From Rhopalosiphum padi (lineage: Eukaryota > Arthropoda > Insecta > Hemiptera > Aphididae), in contig NC_083597.1 in the NCBI RefSeq assembly GCF_020882245.1, forward strand, positions 39,658,652-39,722,651: DNA of 64,000 nucleotides, given 5' to 3'. This document shows, piece by piece, positions 27,283-38,646 of this stretch. A model generated the notes under the pieces. It saw only the letters and a program-made list of their open reading frames with translations. It ran no database searches and was not told where the DNA came from. Numbering within the stretch: position 1 is the first letter of the stretch; the number at the start of each line of letters is the position of its first letter. The translations under genes and the position numbers were made by a program.

Positions 27283-28515
27283 TGTCGAATGCGAGTGGAT
27301 CTCTAGTCGACAAACGCGACGAGCAAGTGATCGAACAACGAATTATTACGATAATTATTTAATTAGCAATAATAAATGACCGACAACCGACATAACAACC
27401 GTAATTAGAAGTTAGAATTATTATGGGACTGCAGGATTATTACGAAGTTGTTCAGTTATTGAATCTGTCGAGTGATAAATAATTAGTTGATAACAGAACT
27501 GTTGTAGTGTGATAAGAGCTCTTGTATGTTGAGTTGCGTCTCAAGGCGTTTCGGGCGCGATGCATATAATATAAATACAATATTGTATAGGTAGTATAAA
27601 ATAATAAATTATTATAATAATAATTCCTTTAAACAAGTATTGAGGCTGGTCGTCATACTTCCCCGGAAGTATAATGTTGGAAATGGGAATCTTCACGTTT
27701 GATGTATTGGCTTGTAGAAGATCGGAAATCTGAGAGAGTTCATGTATTTTTTCGTTGACTCAACTATCATCGTGTCGTTTGATTAAACTAAATTATTAAT
27801 ATTTTCGAATGTTTCCGAATTAACAACTCAAAAATATACATAAAATAACATTTAAAATAATTATTTCACATAGAGGTGTTGTTAGTTCTGAATCAAGGAA
27901 TACACATGTATAGGAAACGTAAATATATTTATTCATGTTAATATAGTTGTTTATGTATGTTTAAATCACATATTTAGACTATTTCAGTGCAATGCAGTTT
28001 TGGAGTGTTGCTGACCATATTTTGAGAATCGAATAGGTCCAAAGTTTGTAATAAAATGTTTAGTATTAAGTGTTTTAGAATTTCCCGAGAAATCAGAATT
28101 GAAGAAGTACTTGGTATCTAAAATTAAATATTTTATGATTTAGAAATATTTCGAATATATTATAATATATTATCGAATTACCTATTTGTCTATTTTGCTA
28201 ATTTATTCTTATTATTATTTTGAGGTACAGTAGAAATCGCCAAATTATTGGTTATAATAGAGTCGATCTTCATAACATATTGTGTACGAAAATATTGAAA
28301 TGTTAAGTTCCGGCAGAAAATCTTTATGTTTTAGCGTATCATATTTTGTAAGTATATTTAAAAAAATTGGTTAAAAATAAAATATTGCTTTGTAAACAAT
28401 TTTACTGTTTCTAATTCACTTCTATTATCGGTTGTAAATGTTGTAATAATGAGTAATGACTACCTTTGTATAGGCAGCTATAACTGGTGTTTCAGTTATT
28501 AACTTGAGAAAACCT

Positions 28516-28703
28516 ATTGGCTAGGAGAAGTGTATTGAAGATTTTCAGAATTTTATCTTTTATAGTTAATTCACTATACAGAACTTCAAAAAAAATTAAA
28601 ATACATTTTGGACGTTTTTATGTTTTCAGCTTTATAGCTTTATAATATGTTAACGATTGAAGATAAAGTTCTGAAAATCTTCACAGAACTTCTCCTAGCC
28701 AAT
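28516..28703. repeat. inverted repeat, possible small foldback element
   Basis: ATTGGCTAGGAGAAG... at 28516-28558 is mirrored by ...CTTCTCCTAGCCAAT at 28661-28703, with most of 43 positions complementary and a loop of about 100 nt. The low-complexity loop and the absence of coding potential suggest a MITE. The target duplication was not resolved. Confidence 0.55.
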
Positions 28704-29187
28704 GTGAATCTAACAAGACCCCAAATAACAAAATCCGTTCTCCAGTTTCGGTAATCTACTACGCCAAATGAAAATCTAGAAAAAAATAATTATTTTTTTA
28801 ACTGTAAAAAATTAAATAATTTTTTTTGAAAATTTTTAATCTCACATTTTGTATTTACTTGATAATCCCTTTTTAATGAGCTATTAACCAACTTTTTAGG
28901 TATAATAGTTTTGGAGAAAAGTTAAAAAATAGACATTTCGGGACTGTTCACGCAGACGTATTCATGCATTCAAATCGTTATATCGCTCGGGTGTGATATC
29001 GATCTCTGTCATTAATATTTTATGTTAAAGCTAGCTTAATTATCCACCTACTCATTACAACTGAGTTATATTTTTATCATTTTTCTATATAACAAAAATT
29101 CTTGATGTTTTAAAAATTCAGGCTTTTTCATTTCAATTACCATACTTGATTAAAAATCAAGAAAGTAAAAATAAAAATATAATATTA

Positions 29188-29191
<4 letters not shown>

Positions 29192-29235
<44 letters not shown>
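29192..29235. repeat. (AT)n microsatellite
   Basis: An uninterrupted AT dinucleotide run of about 44 bases. Confidence 0.95.
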
Positions 29236-29239
<4 letters not shown>

Positions 29240-29546
29240 TGAGTAACAATGTTAGCAGTTTTGAGATTAAAAAACAATTGTCCAGGAAAGTATACGAGCC
29301 AAATTATGCTATATTAATTTATTAATTTAGTTATTTATCAGGTCGTTTATTTATTTTTAATGCGGGACGCAACTTATACACTGCTGCACTATAATAACAC
29401 TACGCAATATACAAAATATAAAGATTAATAATTGTATATTGTCGCGTACCTGATTACTTGATCTAATGCAAATTATGAATATAAAACAATTTTAAATTAG
29501 AGTATCGATATCGTATAATAATTACATATATTATTATTTATCATAC

Positions 29547-30882
29547 CTTCTATAACCATGTTTATGTAACGGAGATCAGTTAAAAAGTCGCTGTTCAGCT
29601 GTCCACCGTGTTTCGCTTTCGTTGTTACGATCTCTTCGCGCAGTCTATCTTGGACGTCTCTGTTCAACGCCAACTCGTACAAGCAAAAGCATATCAAGGT
29701 AGAAACCGTTTCGGAACCAGCCACAAACATTAGTATCGCGTTCCAGATTATGTCCATTTCGGTCCATTTGTCTGTAAATTAAAATCTGTTTTTTAAAACA
29801 TAATAATAATATGTTTATCATTGCGAGTATAGAATTATATTTTTTACAATAATATAAGATAATAAATATTTAATAGTGTTTTAAAATATATATATATATA
29901 GTTGATGGCATAATTTATATTAATTGTGTTATATTATTATTGTGTATATTTATGTTAATATGTGTGGTAAGTATACTTTCAGACGTCGAGACATCGCCGT
30001 CTTTATCTAACACCAAATCGTTCCTAGCTTTTATCAGGGTTTGCGTGACATCGTTCCTGACGATTTTGTTCCGGCTCCTGTACTCGAGGACTTCCCTGAA
30101 CACAGATACATAAAATTCAGATGCATCTTCCGGAAACTGTTGCAGCTTTAGAGCAAGCACCAGTTTTGGCCAGAGCATCACCAGAGCCTGGATAAAGATT
30201 TGTTTTAAGTTTGCCTGGAATATTTTTCTGCCGAACTTGCGGAAGTCCGAATTTCCGTTCTTTATCGTGTCCAATTTCAGACCGAAAACCGATGCTCCGA
30301 TGACGTCCGTCGCGAAATTACCAACTATCTCTCGTAGTTCGAATTGTCACAAGTTTTCAACTTGTCTTCGATGGCGTTCATAAGTTGGTCAATGCATCCC
30401 TTGATTTGTGTATGCGTGTCCTTCAGTTTGCCCGATGTAAACCCGGGACTGAGTTTCTGTCGCATCGTTCTCCACCGATTACCGTTCAACGAGAACAAGC
30501 TGGTTGCCAATATGTTGATAGACGGATTAGTCTCTATACCGTGGTCTGTGAAGTATGAAAAGTCTTTGACCATTATGCTGTTGATCAGCTCCGGATCGCG
30601 AATCAGGAACGGCGTGGTCATTTGGTAGAAACCGCAAAGCTTTTCGCCCGAGAATCGGTCGTAAATCCCGCCGAAAAAGTCTATCGGGTGCTCCAAGGTC
30701 AACATCATTTTCACCGAGTTGCCAAACAGTGGTAAGGGCGGCGTGTAGGGCACATTCAGCTTGCGCCATTTATCGTGAGTGCACGTTGAAAAGTAATAGG
30801 TGATCGACAGAAAGACCGTCGCGTACAATACGTACACGGAGCCGAACAGTCCGATAATCAAATTCGAAATAAAGGTAATCAT
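29547..30882 (-). pseudogene. CYP6-like cytochrome P450, frameshifted and lacking the heme-binding end
   Basis: Two exons are visible: 30882-29977 and 29771-29547 (GT-AG, phase compatible). The N-terminus has a membrane anchor (about residues 5-30), the proline-rich hinge PYTPPLPLFGN, the helix C WxxxR motif (WRTMR), and in exon 2 the helix I oxygen-binding motif AGSETVS, all CYP6/CYP3-clan features. Two defects are seen. (1) At about 30325-30333 the sequence GAGAGATAG shifts frame by two inserted bases, or one lost, giving an immediate TAG. (2) After the last exon (ending in MVIE) no exon with the ExxR, PERF or Cys-heme motifs occurs before BORCS5, so about 120-130 residues of the usual 500 are missing. 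It is most likely a decayed gene; an assembly error could explain the frameshift but not the missing end. As it stands it could not bind heme. Confidence 0.85.
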
Positions 30883-33289
30883 ATCGTAACGAAAACGTAC
30901 AAATCTATTATTTTTTGTTGTTATAGTTTTAAAATAAACAGAGTTTTCGTAGACATTAATTGTGCGTGCATGCGAATACTTTTTGGTGCATACACTTTTG
31001 TCCGTATTTCGTTATATTAAACGTCAAAGTGTTTGAAGGATGTTGTTATTTTTTAATCTATTTTTATGTGTAGTCTATACAATTGTGATGAGTGGAAAGG
31101 GTAGACAAGGTGAACGAGTTATGCACTTAGATCTATAGTTATTAAATATAAACATTATCCGTAGACTATAATGGAATATAATAATAAACAAAGATGGGTT
31201 GTCGATGAAAAATATATTTTTTAACTATACATTGTGTATTTAACCGGTGAGTTTCTTCAGGTACTTAAAAAATGTGTATAAAAAAAGTGTAAAATACTGA
31301 CAAAGAAATCGAGTTTTGCAGTTCATTAAATAAATTGAACATTAAATACGTATGTTCAATTTTTAATAATTGAACATTTTCTCAAATAATATTTCATAAA
31401 TGATAAATCTCCCGAGACAAAAAAAATCAAAAAAGGTACATAATACAGTTTTACCAACATACAAAATAATTATACAACTCTAATTTAATTTTTAATATTT
31501 TATAAACAATTATAATTAAACAATGTAAATAAAAATACAAATTGTATTTGTTTATACAAATTATAATTGAATAATTATATACCGATAATATATATTTTTA
31601 TTTTGTTTTTTTACCAATCAACTACTCCTAATCAGTAGTTGACTACGTTGATGACAAAATAATAATTTAAATTGACAATAATCCTCTCATCGTCACGACA
31701 AATTTGCAAAAATCACCTTGTCCGAGTAGAAAATTGGTTTAAAATTAATCTATTCATAACAACCTTTCTTTTAGACTTACACCGTGTTTTAATATTTTCC
31801 AATATGATATCCCCATACCCTTCTCTCTTGCAGTTAAGTATTTTGGCTTAACACTAGTCTATGAATCAAACATCTTCGAGAGCGTGTACAATTGTAGGGC
31901 TAAGTATTTAGTATTTATAGTAACTGTTCTGGGACAGTATAATGCCCGAATCTGGTTAGACTATTTACTGTCTACACTACATTTTTTAACTGGTTTATGG
32001 TATATTATTAAATATGTAAGTATGGCGAGCATATTATAGTATACTTACTAATTACATTTACAAAACGTATGCCTACCTATAGTACCTATAATAATTATGA
32101 TTATACATAGCTAGGTAAACAATTTAAATAATCAAAAAACTAATAATTATAAGTGATATAAGATAATCGTAGTAAATAAGTAAATAAATTAATAATAATT
32201 ATACTATTATAAAGTTAAGTATTAGATATATTAATTATTGATAGTATATTACTATATTAGTTTATAATATAAAATATATTTACTCATAAACATAGCATTA
32301 TCAATAACTTTATCACACTAACTATTATCTTTAAGTGTCTATAAAATTAATTAAAACAAATAATAGATAAACAGATTAATGAAGAATATTAATAGTTTAA
32401 TAATATGAATTTCAGATTATTATAATATATGATAACAAAAATGAAATAAATACGAGTATGTTAATATTGATATCAGACAAATAATACAAATAAATTAATA
32501 AATTAATTGTTGTAAGAATAATATTGTTTGTAAATAAAAAATAAAAAATTCACGCATGTAGTTGTTATATATAATTATAATAGATTAAAAATTGGTTTAA
32601 TATACTTTGCTATTAAAATGTAAAAATAATGAACAGTTTTGCAAAAATCACTAATCACGTCAAATAATACAAATAGTAGAATTGTAATTTCATTCGAAGT
32701 TCCCAATAGCGTACATGTATATTACAATAAGTGGATGAAAATTGTAAACCCTCCCGATGGTAAACTTTCCTGAGCTTATTATAACTTCGTTCCCATAAAT
32801 TATAATTTAATGTATATTATAGTATGAACATCGATGTATCAATTTAAAAAAAATCAAATATATGAATTGCAGTAAATATATTGATCATATAAATAATTCT
32901 TTCGCTATAAAAAATATACTAAATTAAATCGCTTGAATAATTTACTAAGGATATACGTTTATATGCTTTATATTAAACACTACTAATAGTAGTTTTTACG
33001 CAAGTTTTTATTTTTTAACTTTTATAAAATTAATGTTGATTAAAAATTATTTGCTGGATAAAAATCATTTTTTTTTTTTTTTGGTGCAACTTAAAATCCA
33101 AATTAACAGAGATATTTTTATCTAATATCTAAATTGTTCCAATTTTATAAAATTGGTAAAATTTTTAAAATATTTTTTAACCCTTTTTGGGCTATTTATA
33201 AATATAAGACATTTTAAACTTTTTATATAAGTTGAAATAACATTTTTTATCTAGTCAATAAGTTTGATTAGTTTGAATATTTAGTTTAA
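30883..33289. other. intergenic, no gene seen
   Basis: Extremely AT-rich. No coding exon or transposon end was recognised. A small palindrome, ATTGAACAT ... ATGTTCAAT, lies near 31334-31359. Confidence 0.5.
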
Positions 33290-33794
33290 CGCTTTTTCAC
33301 TGTAATATTGTGATGAAGACTGAAAGTTTCGATGTTAAGATACATAAAAATTATTAGCAGGAGCAGTTTAAGAATTATTAAAATATATATCGATATTCAT
33401 TTATTAATTGTTTTATAGAACTCCAAAATAGAAGTTGTATTTAATCTAGTAGGTAATTACGATGAGTAGTATACTACTATTTTTGAACTGATCTATTCTG
33501 TCGCCGTGCTTATATTATAACTTTGCAAATTGTTATAATGAAAATTATACACTTCATATATTTATAAAACGTGCAATATCAAATTATAATAAAATATAAA
33601 ATGAGTGATTTTTTTCGATATTTTTAAAGGTGTAGTAATTTTATCAATGATGTGTGCATAATTCGTATTTACTGGATTGCTAAAGTGGTCCGATACTTCC
33701 CAGTTCCCTTTGCAAATACACGTTTAAAAATGTATCTTGTAATTATTTTATTCAAGGTTAAAATAATTAGAGGTCATGTAAAACTATAAAAGTG

Positions 33795-33829
33795 TATATA
33801 GATGTAGTTGGTCATATTTCGAAGCCAGT
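33795..33829 (+). promoter_or_regulatory. core promoter of secreted-protein copy 1
   Basis: TATATA at 33795-33800 is followed about 30 bases later by GAAGCCAGTATTCGATTTGCTC, an initiator-like CCAGTA (33825-33829). The same arrangement recurs before copies 3 and 4, with the sequence TATTTCGAAGYCAGTRTTCG almost unchanged. This implies a 5'UTR of about 165 bases without intron. Confidence 0.55.
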
Positions 33830-33992
33830 ATTCGATTTGCTCCAGTAGTGTGAATGTTTATTGCTTGTCATCTGGATAGTACGAAAATTTAACGGCTACA
33901 TTACACTTTTTTATTTATTATATTTTATATTAAAGTTCCGTTCTTTAATATACAATTCATTATCGTACCATTATAAATGTACTAGTAACACG

Positions 33993-34367
33993 ATGAAAAT
34001 TCAGTTTAATCTTTCTATTTCGGCGGTTATCGCCATCGTCGTCTTTGCATCTATGTCGAATGCATACTGTGTCTATCATAGTTACCATACCACCTACACG
34101 AGGCTTAATGAGAAAACGACGTACAATCACGGCGTACAAACTGTAACCGAAGGCAACATATTCCAAGAGCAGACACCACCGCCTACATTTCCAGTGCCAG
34201 GGTTCCCAAGCAGCATAGGCGGAAGTGCTTACAGTGGTACACTACCGCCTCCCATTCTCGGTACAATAATCAATGTTAAAAATTTAAGATGTCCGGATGG
34301 ATACACTGAAAATGACAAAGGAGGATGTGAAACTATATTTTATGACGAATCTAACTATAAGAGCTAA
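33993..34367 (+). CDS. small secreted protein, two-Cys tail family, copy 1
   Basis: 124 aa, single exon, family not recognised. The start at 33993 (MKIQFNLSIS) is chosen because all four copies begin MKIQ/MRIL after AACACG, and the longer frame upstream (from 33861) is conserved only as 5'UTR. Residues 1-24 form a signal peptide ending SNA. The middle is rich in Pro, Thr, Ser, Tyr and Gly. The C-terminus has the family motif IINVKNLRCPDGYT followed by GGCETIF, with two cysteines 13 residues apart that probably form one disulfide. Further Cys-Tyr-His residues (CVYHSYHTTY) follow the signal peptide, shared only with copy 3. Secretion is inferred. A salivary, gut or reproductive secreted peptide would fit, but nothing in the sequence decides. 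Confidence 0.8.
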   Translation: MKIQFNLSISAVIAIVVFASMSNAYCVYHSYHTTYTRLNEKTTYNHGVQTVTEGNIFQEQTPPPTFPVPGFPSSIGGSAYSGTLPPPILGTIINVKNLRCPDGYTENDKGGCETIFYDESNYKS

Positions 34368-35329
34368 AATTTAGTATAATATTTATTATTAAGAATCAGT
34401 TTTATAATATATTATGGGGCAAGACAATTCGCATTTGAGAAAGACTTTTTGCTTTTTACTCACGTCTCTTTTTGCTCAAATATTTTAAAACTATTTTACC
34501 TTTTTGCACAAAAATATTATAGCACTTTTAACCACATTTTTATAAAGTACGATGAGCAAAATATACAAAAATATAAAACAGGAACGATTAGTCGGTATGA
34601 TTTTATTAAATCAATGACATTTAATTATTATAAATTATATATTAAATAACAATAATTTGATGGTTTTATTTTTTTAATTTATGATATTTTTAAAACAAAT
34701 CTATAAAGTAGTTTTAAAATATTTGGGCGAAAAAAAGTCCAGCCCCGTGTTATGTTATATTATGTGTTATTTTTTCTGCTACAAGTAAGTATTTCAAATT
34801 ATTCAAAATTATATCAAATTGTAATTCTAATGGTATGATTTTATTATGAATATTGAGTAAATATAAAATTATTGTAAAATCTGTGATGTTTCAAATATGA
34901 TATATACGTATTGATTTGTGTTTTTTTTAAAAACGATTACTTAAATATAAGGTGAATTATGCATAATGTATACATTATTAAAAAAAAAAATATTCTGATT
35001 CAGTATTGCTAAATTTGTATAGGTACCACGAAACACCCATTGCAGCATATTTTCACATTTATAAACAAGTGCATCCGTTATGTATTACGGACTTTTGGTA
35101 AACCTAATTTATTTTTTATTTATTCATTAAGTAGATAGTAGATCACATATAAATGTTCATATGGAAAAAACGAGTTCACTACTCTTATACTCTTATAAGC
35201 TAAAGCTTGATGTAGCTTTTTCAATTCGAAAAAACATTCCGTATTCCGGAATTCAAAAAATCAATCATCAAAAAAATGTTTAAAAAAAAATTTACAAAGC
35301 GGTTTTCCAAAATTGTTTTTCGTAAAAAC

Positions 35330-35445
35330 CTTCTCCTTGCAATTAAGAGCGATTAAAAAAAAATTTGAGCCAAATCAGCCCAGCCGTTCTCAATTTATGA
35401 AATGTTATACATTTTTGGCTCCATTTTTATATATATATATAGATA
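35330..35445 (+). mobile_element. 3' end of a non-LTR (RTE/CR1-like) retrotransposon
   Basis: The stretch TTTGAGCCAAATCAGCCCAG and then CCGTTCTCAATTTATGAAATG, followed by TTTTTATATATATATATAG, is the kind of conserved 3' tail plus short A/T repeat found at the ends of insect LINE elements. Only the tail is present, so it is 5'-truncated. It lies inside segmental unit A and I do not see it in the matching position of the other unit. Confidence 0.45.
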
Positions 35446-35529
35446 AATAATATCAATATATTATATAATATTTATTTTTCTTACTTATCTATAATATAAG
35501 TATAAATAAAAATTGAATTTGTTAAATTT

Positions 35530-36480
35530 TTATATAATATCCTTAGTGACTTAATGTATACTAATTTAATAACCTAATTTTTCCTCGTTTGAATTTCGAT
35601 TTCAATACATATTAAAACTTGAAATTTTAAAAACACGTTTAGCGTTGAATGGTAAAAGGGCGGTTCTTGTTTGAATAATCTAAGTAAATCTAAGTAATGT
35701 ATCCAGTGGTGAAAATTTTTCCTTCTACGGGAAGCAAATCTCTATTGCTGCTCAACTATGTGGATATTTTCATCAGTGATTGGACGGCGTAACGTATAGG
35801 CTATATATGTACACGTCATTACACCATAAGTTTTTAGTTTACAGGCTAATGCAACTGGTACAATAAAAGGCATGTGTGTGAGCAGTGACCAGTGAGCACG
35901 CCTGTGTATTGTATATTCTATGGTGTTCACAGCTGCAAGTTGGTGCGGACAAGTAAATCAAAACTCGTTATTCGAATAATACACTTTGATTTCGTTTATT
36001 TTATTATAATAATGTCATAATATAAAATCATCATTCTCATCAGTATATTATCAACTCAACTGCTTTATATTACATCGATTTATCTTATTGCGTACACAAT
36101 AGGAATAATAGGATTTATTTTTTTTGGTTACTTAAATTATACAAATCTTAAACGCACTCTACACAGTGCTACAGTGGCTACAGCGATCTACGCGTATAGT
36201 ATATAATATTATAATATTGTAATTATATGATAAAATCGAATCTCGTCTACGAACCTAAGCACAACGTAAACATACCTAAATCATAATATTATTATATATT
36301 AAGTTATGTTAGGTCGTGTATATGTGTGTGATGAGTGTGTGTGTGTGTGTGGTTGTGTGCCTTGCCCTTATCGGCGTTCACGTGTATGTATAATACGTGT
36401 ATACGTTGTGTTCGTTATTTGTAAATTATGAAAAAAAACACAAAAATTATACATAGTATATTATATAATAATTATTAAAC
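35530..36480 (+). repeat. 0.9-kb dispersed block, copy 1 (of 3 in the window)
   Basis: Nearly the same sequence occurs at 54190-55150 and, with an insertion, at 62390-64000. Landmarks in order: CCTTAGTGACTTAATGTATA; GGTAAAAGGGCGGTTCTTGTT; GATTGGACGGCGTAACGTAT; GGCTAATGCAACTGG then TACAATAAAA; CACAGCTGCAAGTTGGTGCG; CTACAGCGATCTACGCGTAT; and TTGTGTGCCTTGCCCTTATC. No protein is encoded. The first and third copies are almost identical over their last 600 bases. Confidence 0.8.
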
Positions 36481-38094
36481 ATTTAAGCTAAGTATTTTGT
36501 TAAGCGTCCACGCGTCGGGAGTAGATATTTGAACGCGTGTTCATACATCAAAAATAACGGTTGTCTTTTTCAATACATTTTCAAGAGTTTTTTGTGTAAT
36601 TTACACATAAATGTATAATATAAATATCAATATAAGAAAAATAAATATTATTATATTTTAAATTATTATTATTATCGTTATATTAGAAAATAAATCTATG
36701 AGGATTTCGCGCTTTTTCGTGTAGAATATAAAGGTATAATATTATAATTTATAATAATTATATCAAAAATACTTTTTATGGCTAATAAACCAATATATTT
36801 AATAATACAAGTCGCAGTTTAATAATATTAATAATAATAAAAATATTACTTCGGTCTTGAATAAAACGCGACTAGGTATATTTATTTTGATTTAAAGTGC
36901 TTAATTATTGTGTAAAAACGGAGTAAAATTAGAATTTATATGAATAAATATGTATTGAATATGTATTTTAAAACATAGAATTTCATTTTCTCTTTTTTAA
37001 AAATGTTTAATTGTATAATTTGTTTATTTTTTCTAATAATACCATAAATCCATAATCATATGTATTCGTTTGTTGATTAGTTATCAATATTATTATATAT
37101 AGATAGGTTAGGGTTATAATCTTATATATATATATATATATAATAGAAACTTAATGTATGTTTAATTAAATCAATGACCTATTATTATTATTAAATATCA
37201 TAATATTTATATATGTATTATTTAAATTACGTATATTTTACTATATAAAAAATTATTACTTTTAAAAAAATCACTGAAAATTACTCTACTTATTACCATA
37301 TGGTTTTTTATATTAGGCTATTGTTTACTACATAAAATGTCAATTTTATTAAAGTAGTATGTTTTGGTATGTTTTACGTCCTCTGCAAATCCCACAAATA
37401 TAATATTAAATTTATTTTTATGCCTATATACAAAAAAAAGTAGTTAAACATTTAAATTTTAAGGGTAGCTCTGATAGCAAATTGATTTTATTTGGTGCTT
37501 TTGAGAAGTAAACCTTTCCTCTGTTTTTCAAAATAACTGTTTTTTCAACTGATGTATTATCTCAGTGTATTTATATTATAACAGTGCAAATTGTTATAAT
37601 AAAAACATTAGTACATTACACATCATCATATATTTTAAAACGTTTACCTCAATATAAACTTCATATAAAATTTATTTATTTTATTATTAATAAAATATGC
37701 ATCAATAAATAAATTAACATAATATCATAATAAAATGTAATTTATGTGTTTTTTTTCGTAGATATTATTCTAATAATGATGTGTAAATACTGCGCATTTA
37801 ACGGACTGCTTAATTGGTCAGATAGTTTCTTCTTAAAATACACGTTTAACGGCTTACCTTATAACTTCTTAATTCAAGGCTAAAATAATAAGATTTCATA
37901 TTATGGTAGGTTTACAGAGTCACATCTCGAAGCCATTAACAGTATTCAGTTGATTCCAGTATAGTGTGCGTCTTCTGGATAATACGATCATTTAACGGAC
38001 AAATTTAAATTTTTCATTTATTACATTACATATTAAAAATTCGCCCGTTAACGAACAATTCATTATCGTATTCAATTAATACACTTGTAACACG
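36481..38094. other. non-coding flank and upstream region of secreted-protein copy 2
   Basis: AT-rich with (TA)n near 37125-37142. From about 37480 on it shares the upstream blocks of the other family copies (CGAAGCCATTAACAGTATTCAG near 37930-37955, CTTCTGGATAATACGA near 37972-37987, equivalent to the promoter and leader of copies 1 and 3). The TATA box of copy 2 is less clear than in copies 1 and 3. Confidence 0.5.
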
Positions 38095-38646
38095 ATGAGA
38101 ATTCTTTTTAATCTCGTTATTTCGGCTGTCGTCGCCATTATTGTCGTCGTGTTTATGGCGAACGCAAGGAATATCCCTCAAAATCCAGTGGCCTATAATC
38201 GCTCAACGCTAATCAAACCTAATGTGAGACAGTCGTCTAATATAAGTTTGCAAAAATTTCATATTGACGGCGTAAAAACGCCCACGACTAACGTCGCCCG
38301 GAGTTTCATTCGGATCCCACCTACGTCCTTCAATCACACTACCACGAGGACGTTTGTCAAAGCAACAGCCAAGAAGATCGCCCCTTATACAACGTCTAAC
38401 GAGAAAATGACTATGGTGCAGCCGATGAAAAAACACGGCTTGGAAACCATAAACGAACGCAACAAATCTACAACTACGCCACCCCCCTCATCAGGAGATT
38501 CTGGAGTTGTTGGATATTCTGCTTCGTATCCGACCAGAAATGATAATGTAAGACCTAGTACATTAATTGATGTTAAAAAATTTACTTGTCAAGATGGATA
38601 CACTGTAAATACAAACGGAGGATGTGAACCAATATTTTTTGATTGA
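38095..38646 (+). CDS. small secreted protein, two-Cys tail family, copy 2 (long form)
   Basis: 183 aa, single exon, the longest of the four. Residues 1-24 (MRILFNLVISAVVAIIVVVF, then MANA) are a signal peptide. The middle 120 residues are rich in Thr, Ser, Asn and Lys with no cysteine and no recognisable domain, and look disordered. The C-terminus ends LIDVKKFTCQDGYT...GGCEPIFFD, the conserved family tail. It aligns best with the 60-kb copy (shared LIDxKKF and CQDGYT), while copies 1 and 3 pair together. The contrast between conserved ends and an unalignable linker suggests rapid change of the linker after duplication. Function unknown. Confidence 0.8.
   Translation: MRILFNLVISAVVAIIVVVFMANARNIPQNPVAYNRSTLIKPNVRQSSNISLQKFHIDGVKTPTTNVARSFIRIPPTSFNHTTTRTFVKATAKKIAPYTTSNEKMTMVQPMKKHGLETINERNKSTTTPPPSSGDSGVVGYSASYPTRNDNVRPSTLIDVKKFTCQDGYTVNTNGGCEPIFFD

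Larger units (their letters stand above)
27283..29546. other. intergenic between BORCS5 and the P450 remnant
   Basis: Contains the BORCS5 promoter, which has no TATA box that I can identify. A palindrome ATACTTCC-CC-GGAAGTAT lies at 27655-27672, about 370 bases upstream of the BORCS5 start. There is also a foldback repeat near 28.6 kb and an (AT)n tract. No exon encoding the missing P450 C-terminus is visible here. Confidence 0.5.
33290..36480 (+). repeat. segmental duplication unit A (carries secreted-protein copy 1)
   Basis: This stretch is colinear with 40690-42075 followed by 53039-55150, that is, the same unit split by the LTR element. Shared blocks include the upstream sequence (GTTTCGATGTTAAGAT... 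about 33325 and GATTTCGATGTTAAGAT-like about 40730), promoter, gene, the 3' flank TATTTGGGCGAAAA...GTCCAGCCC, and the end TTTCAAATATGATA just before the retroelement. After that come TTCTGATTCAGTATTGCTA and the 0.9-kb block that ends the unit. Unit B (38.1 kb gene) shares the promoter, gene and part of the downstream sequence. Confidence 0.75.

Noticed and set aside
26804..27313. 169-codon minus-strand frame over BORCS5
   Set aside because: Wrong frame relative to the recognised BORCS5 exons; Arg/Gln/Pro composition is a shadow.
29547..30882. Reading the P450 as a working gene
   Set aside because: Needs both a corrected frameshift and a heme-binding exon that I cannot find in the window.
34449..34649. 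66-codon frame after secreted-protein copy 1
   Set aside because: The matching flank of copy 3 does not keep the frame; it is 3' flank sequence.
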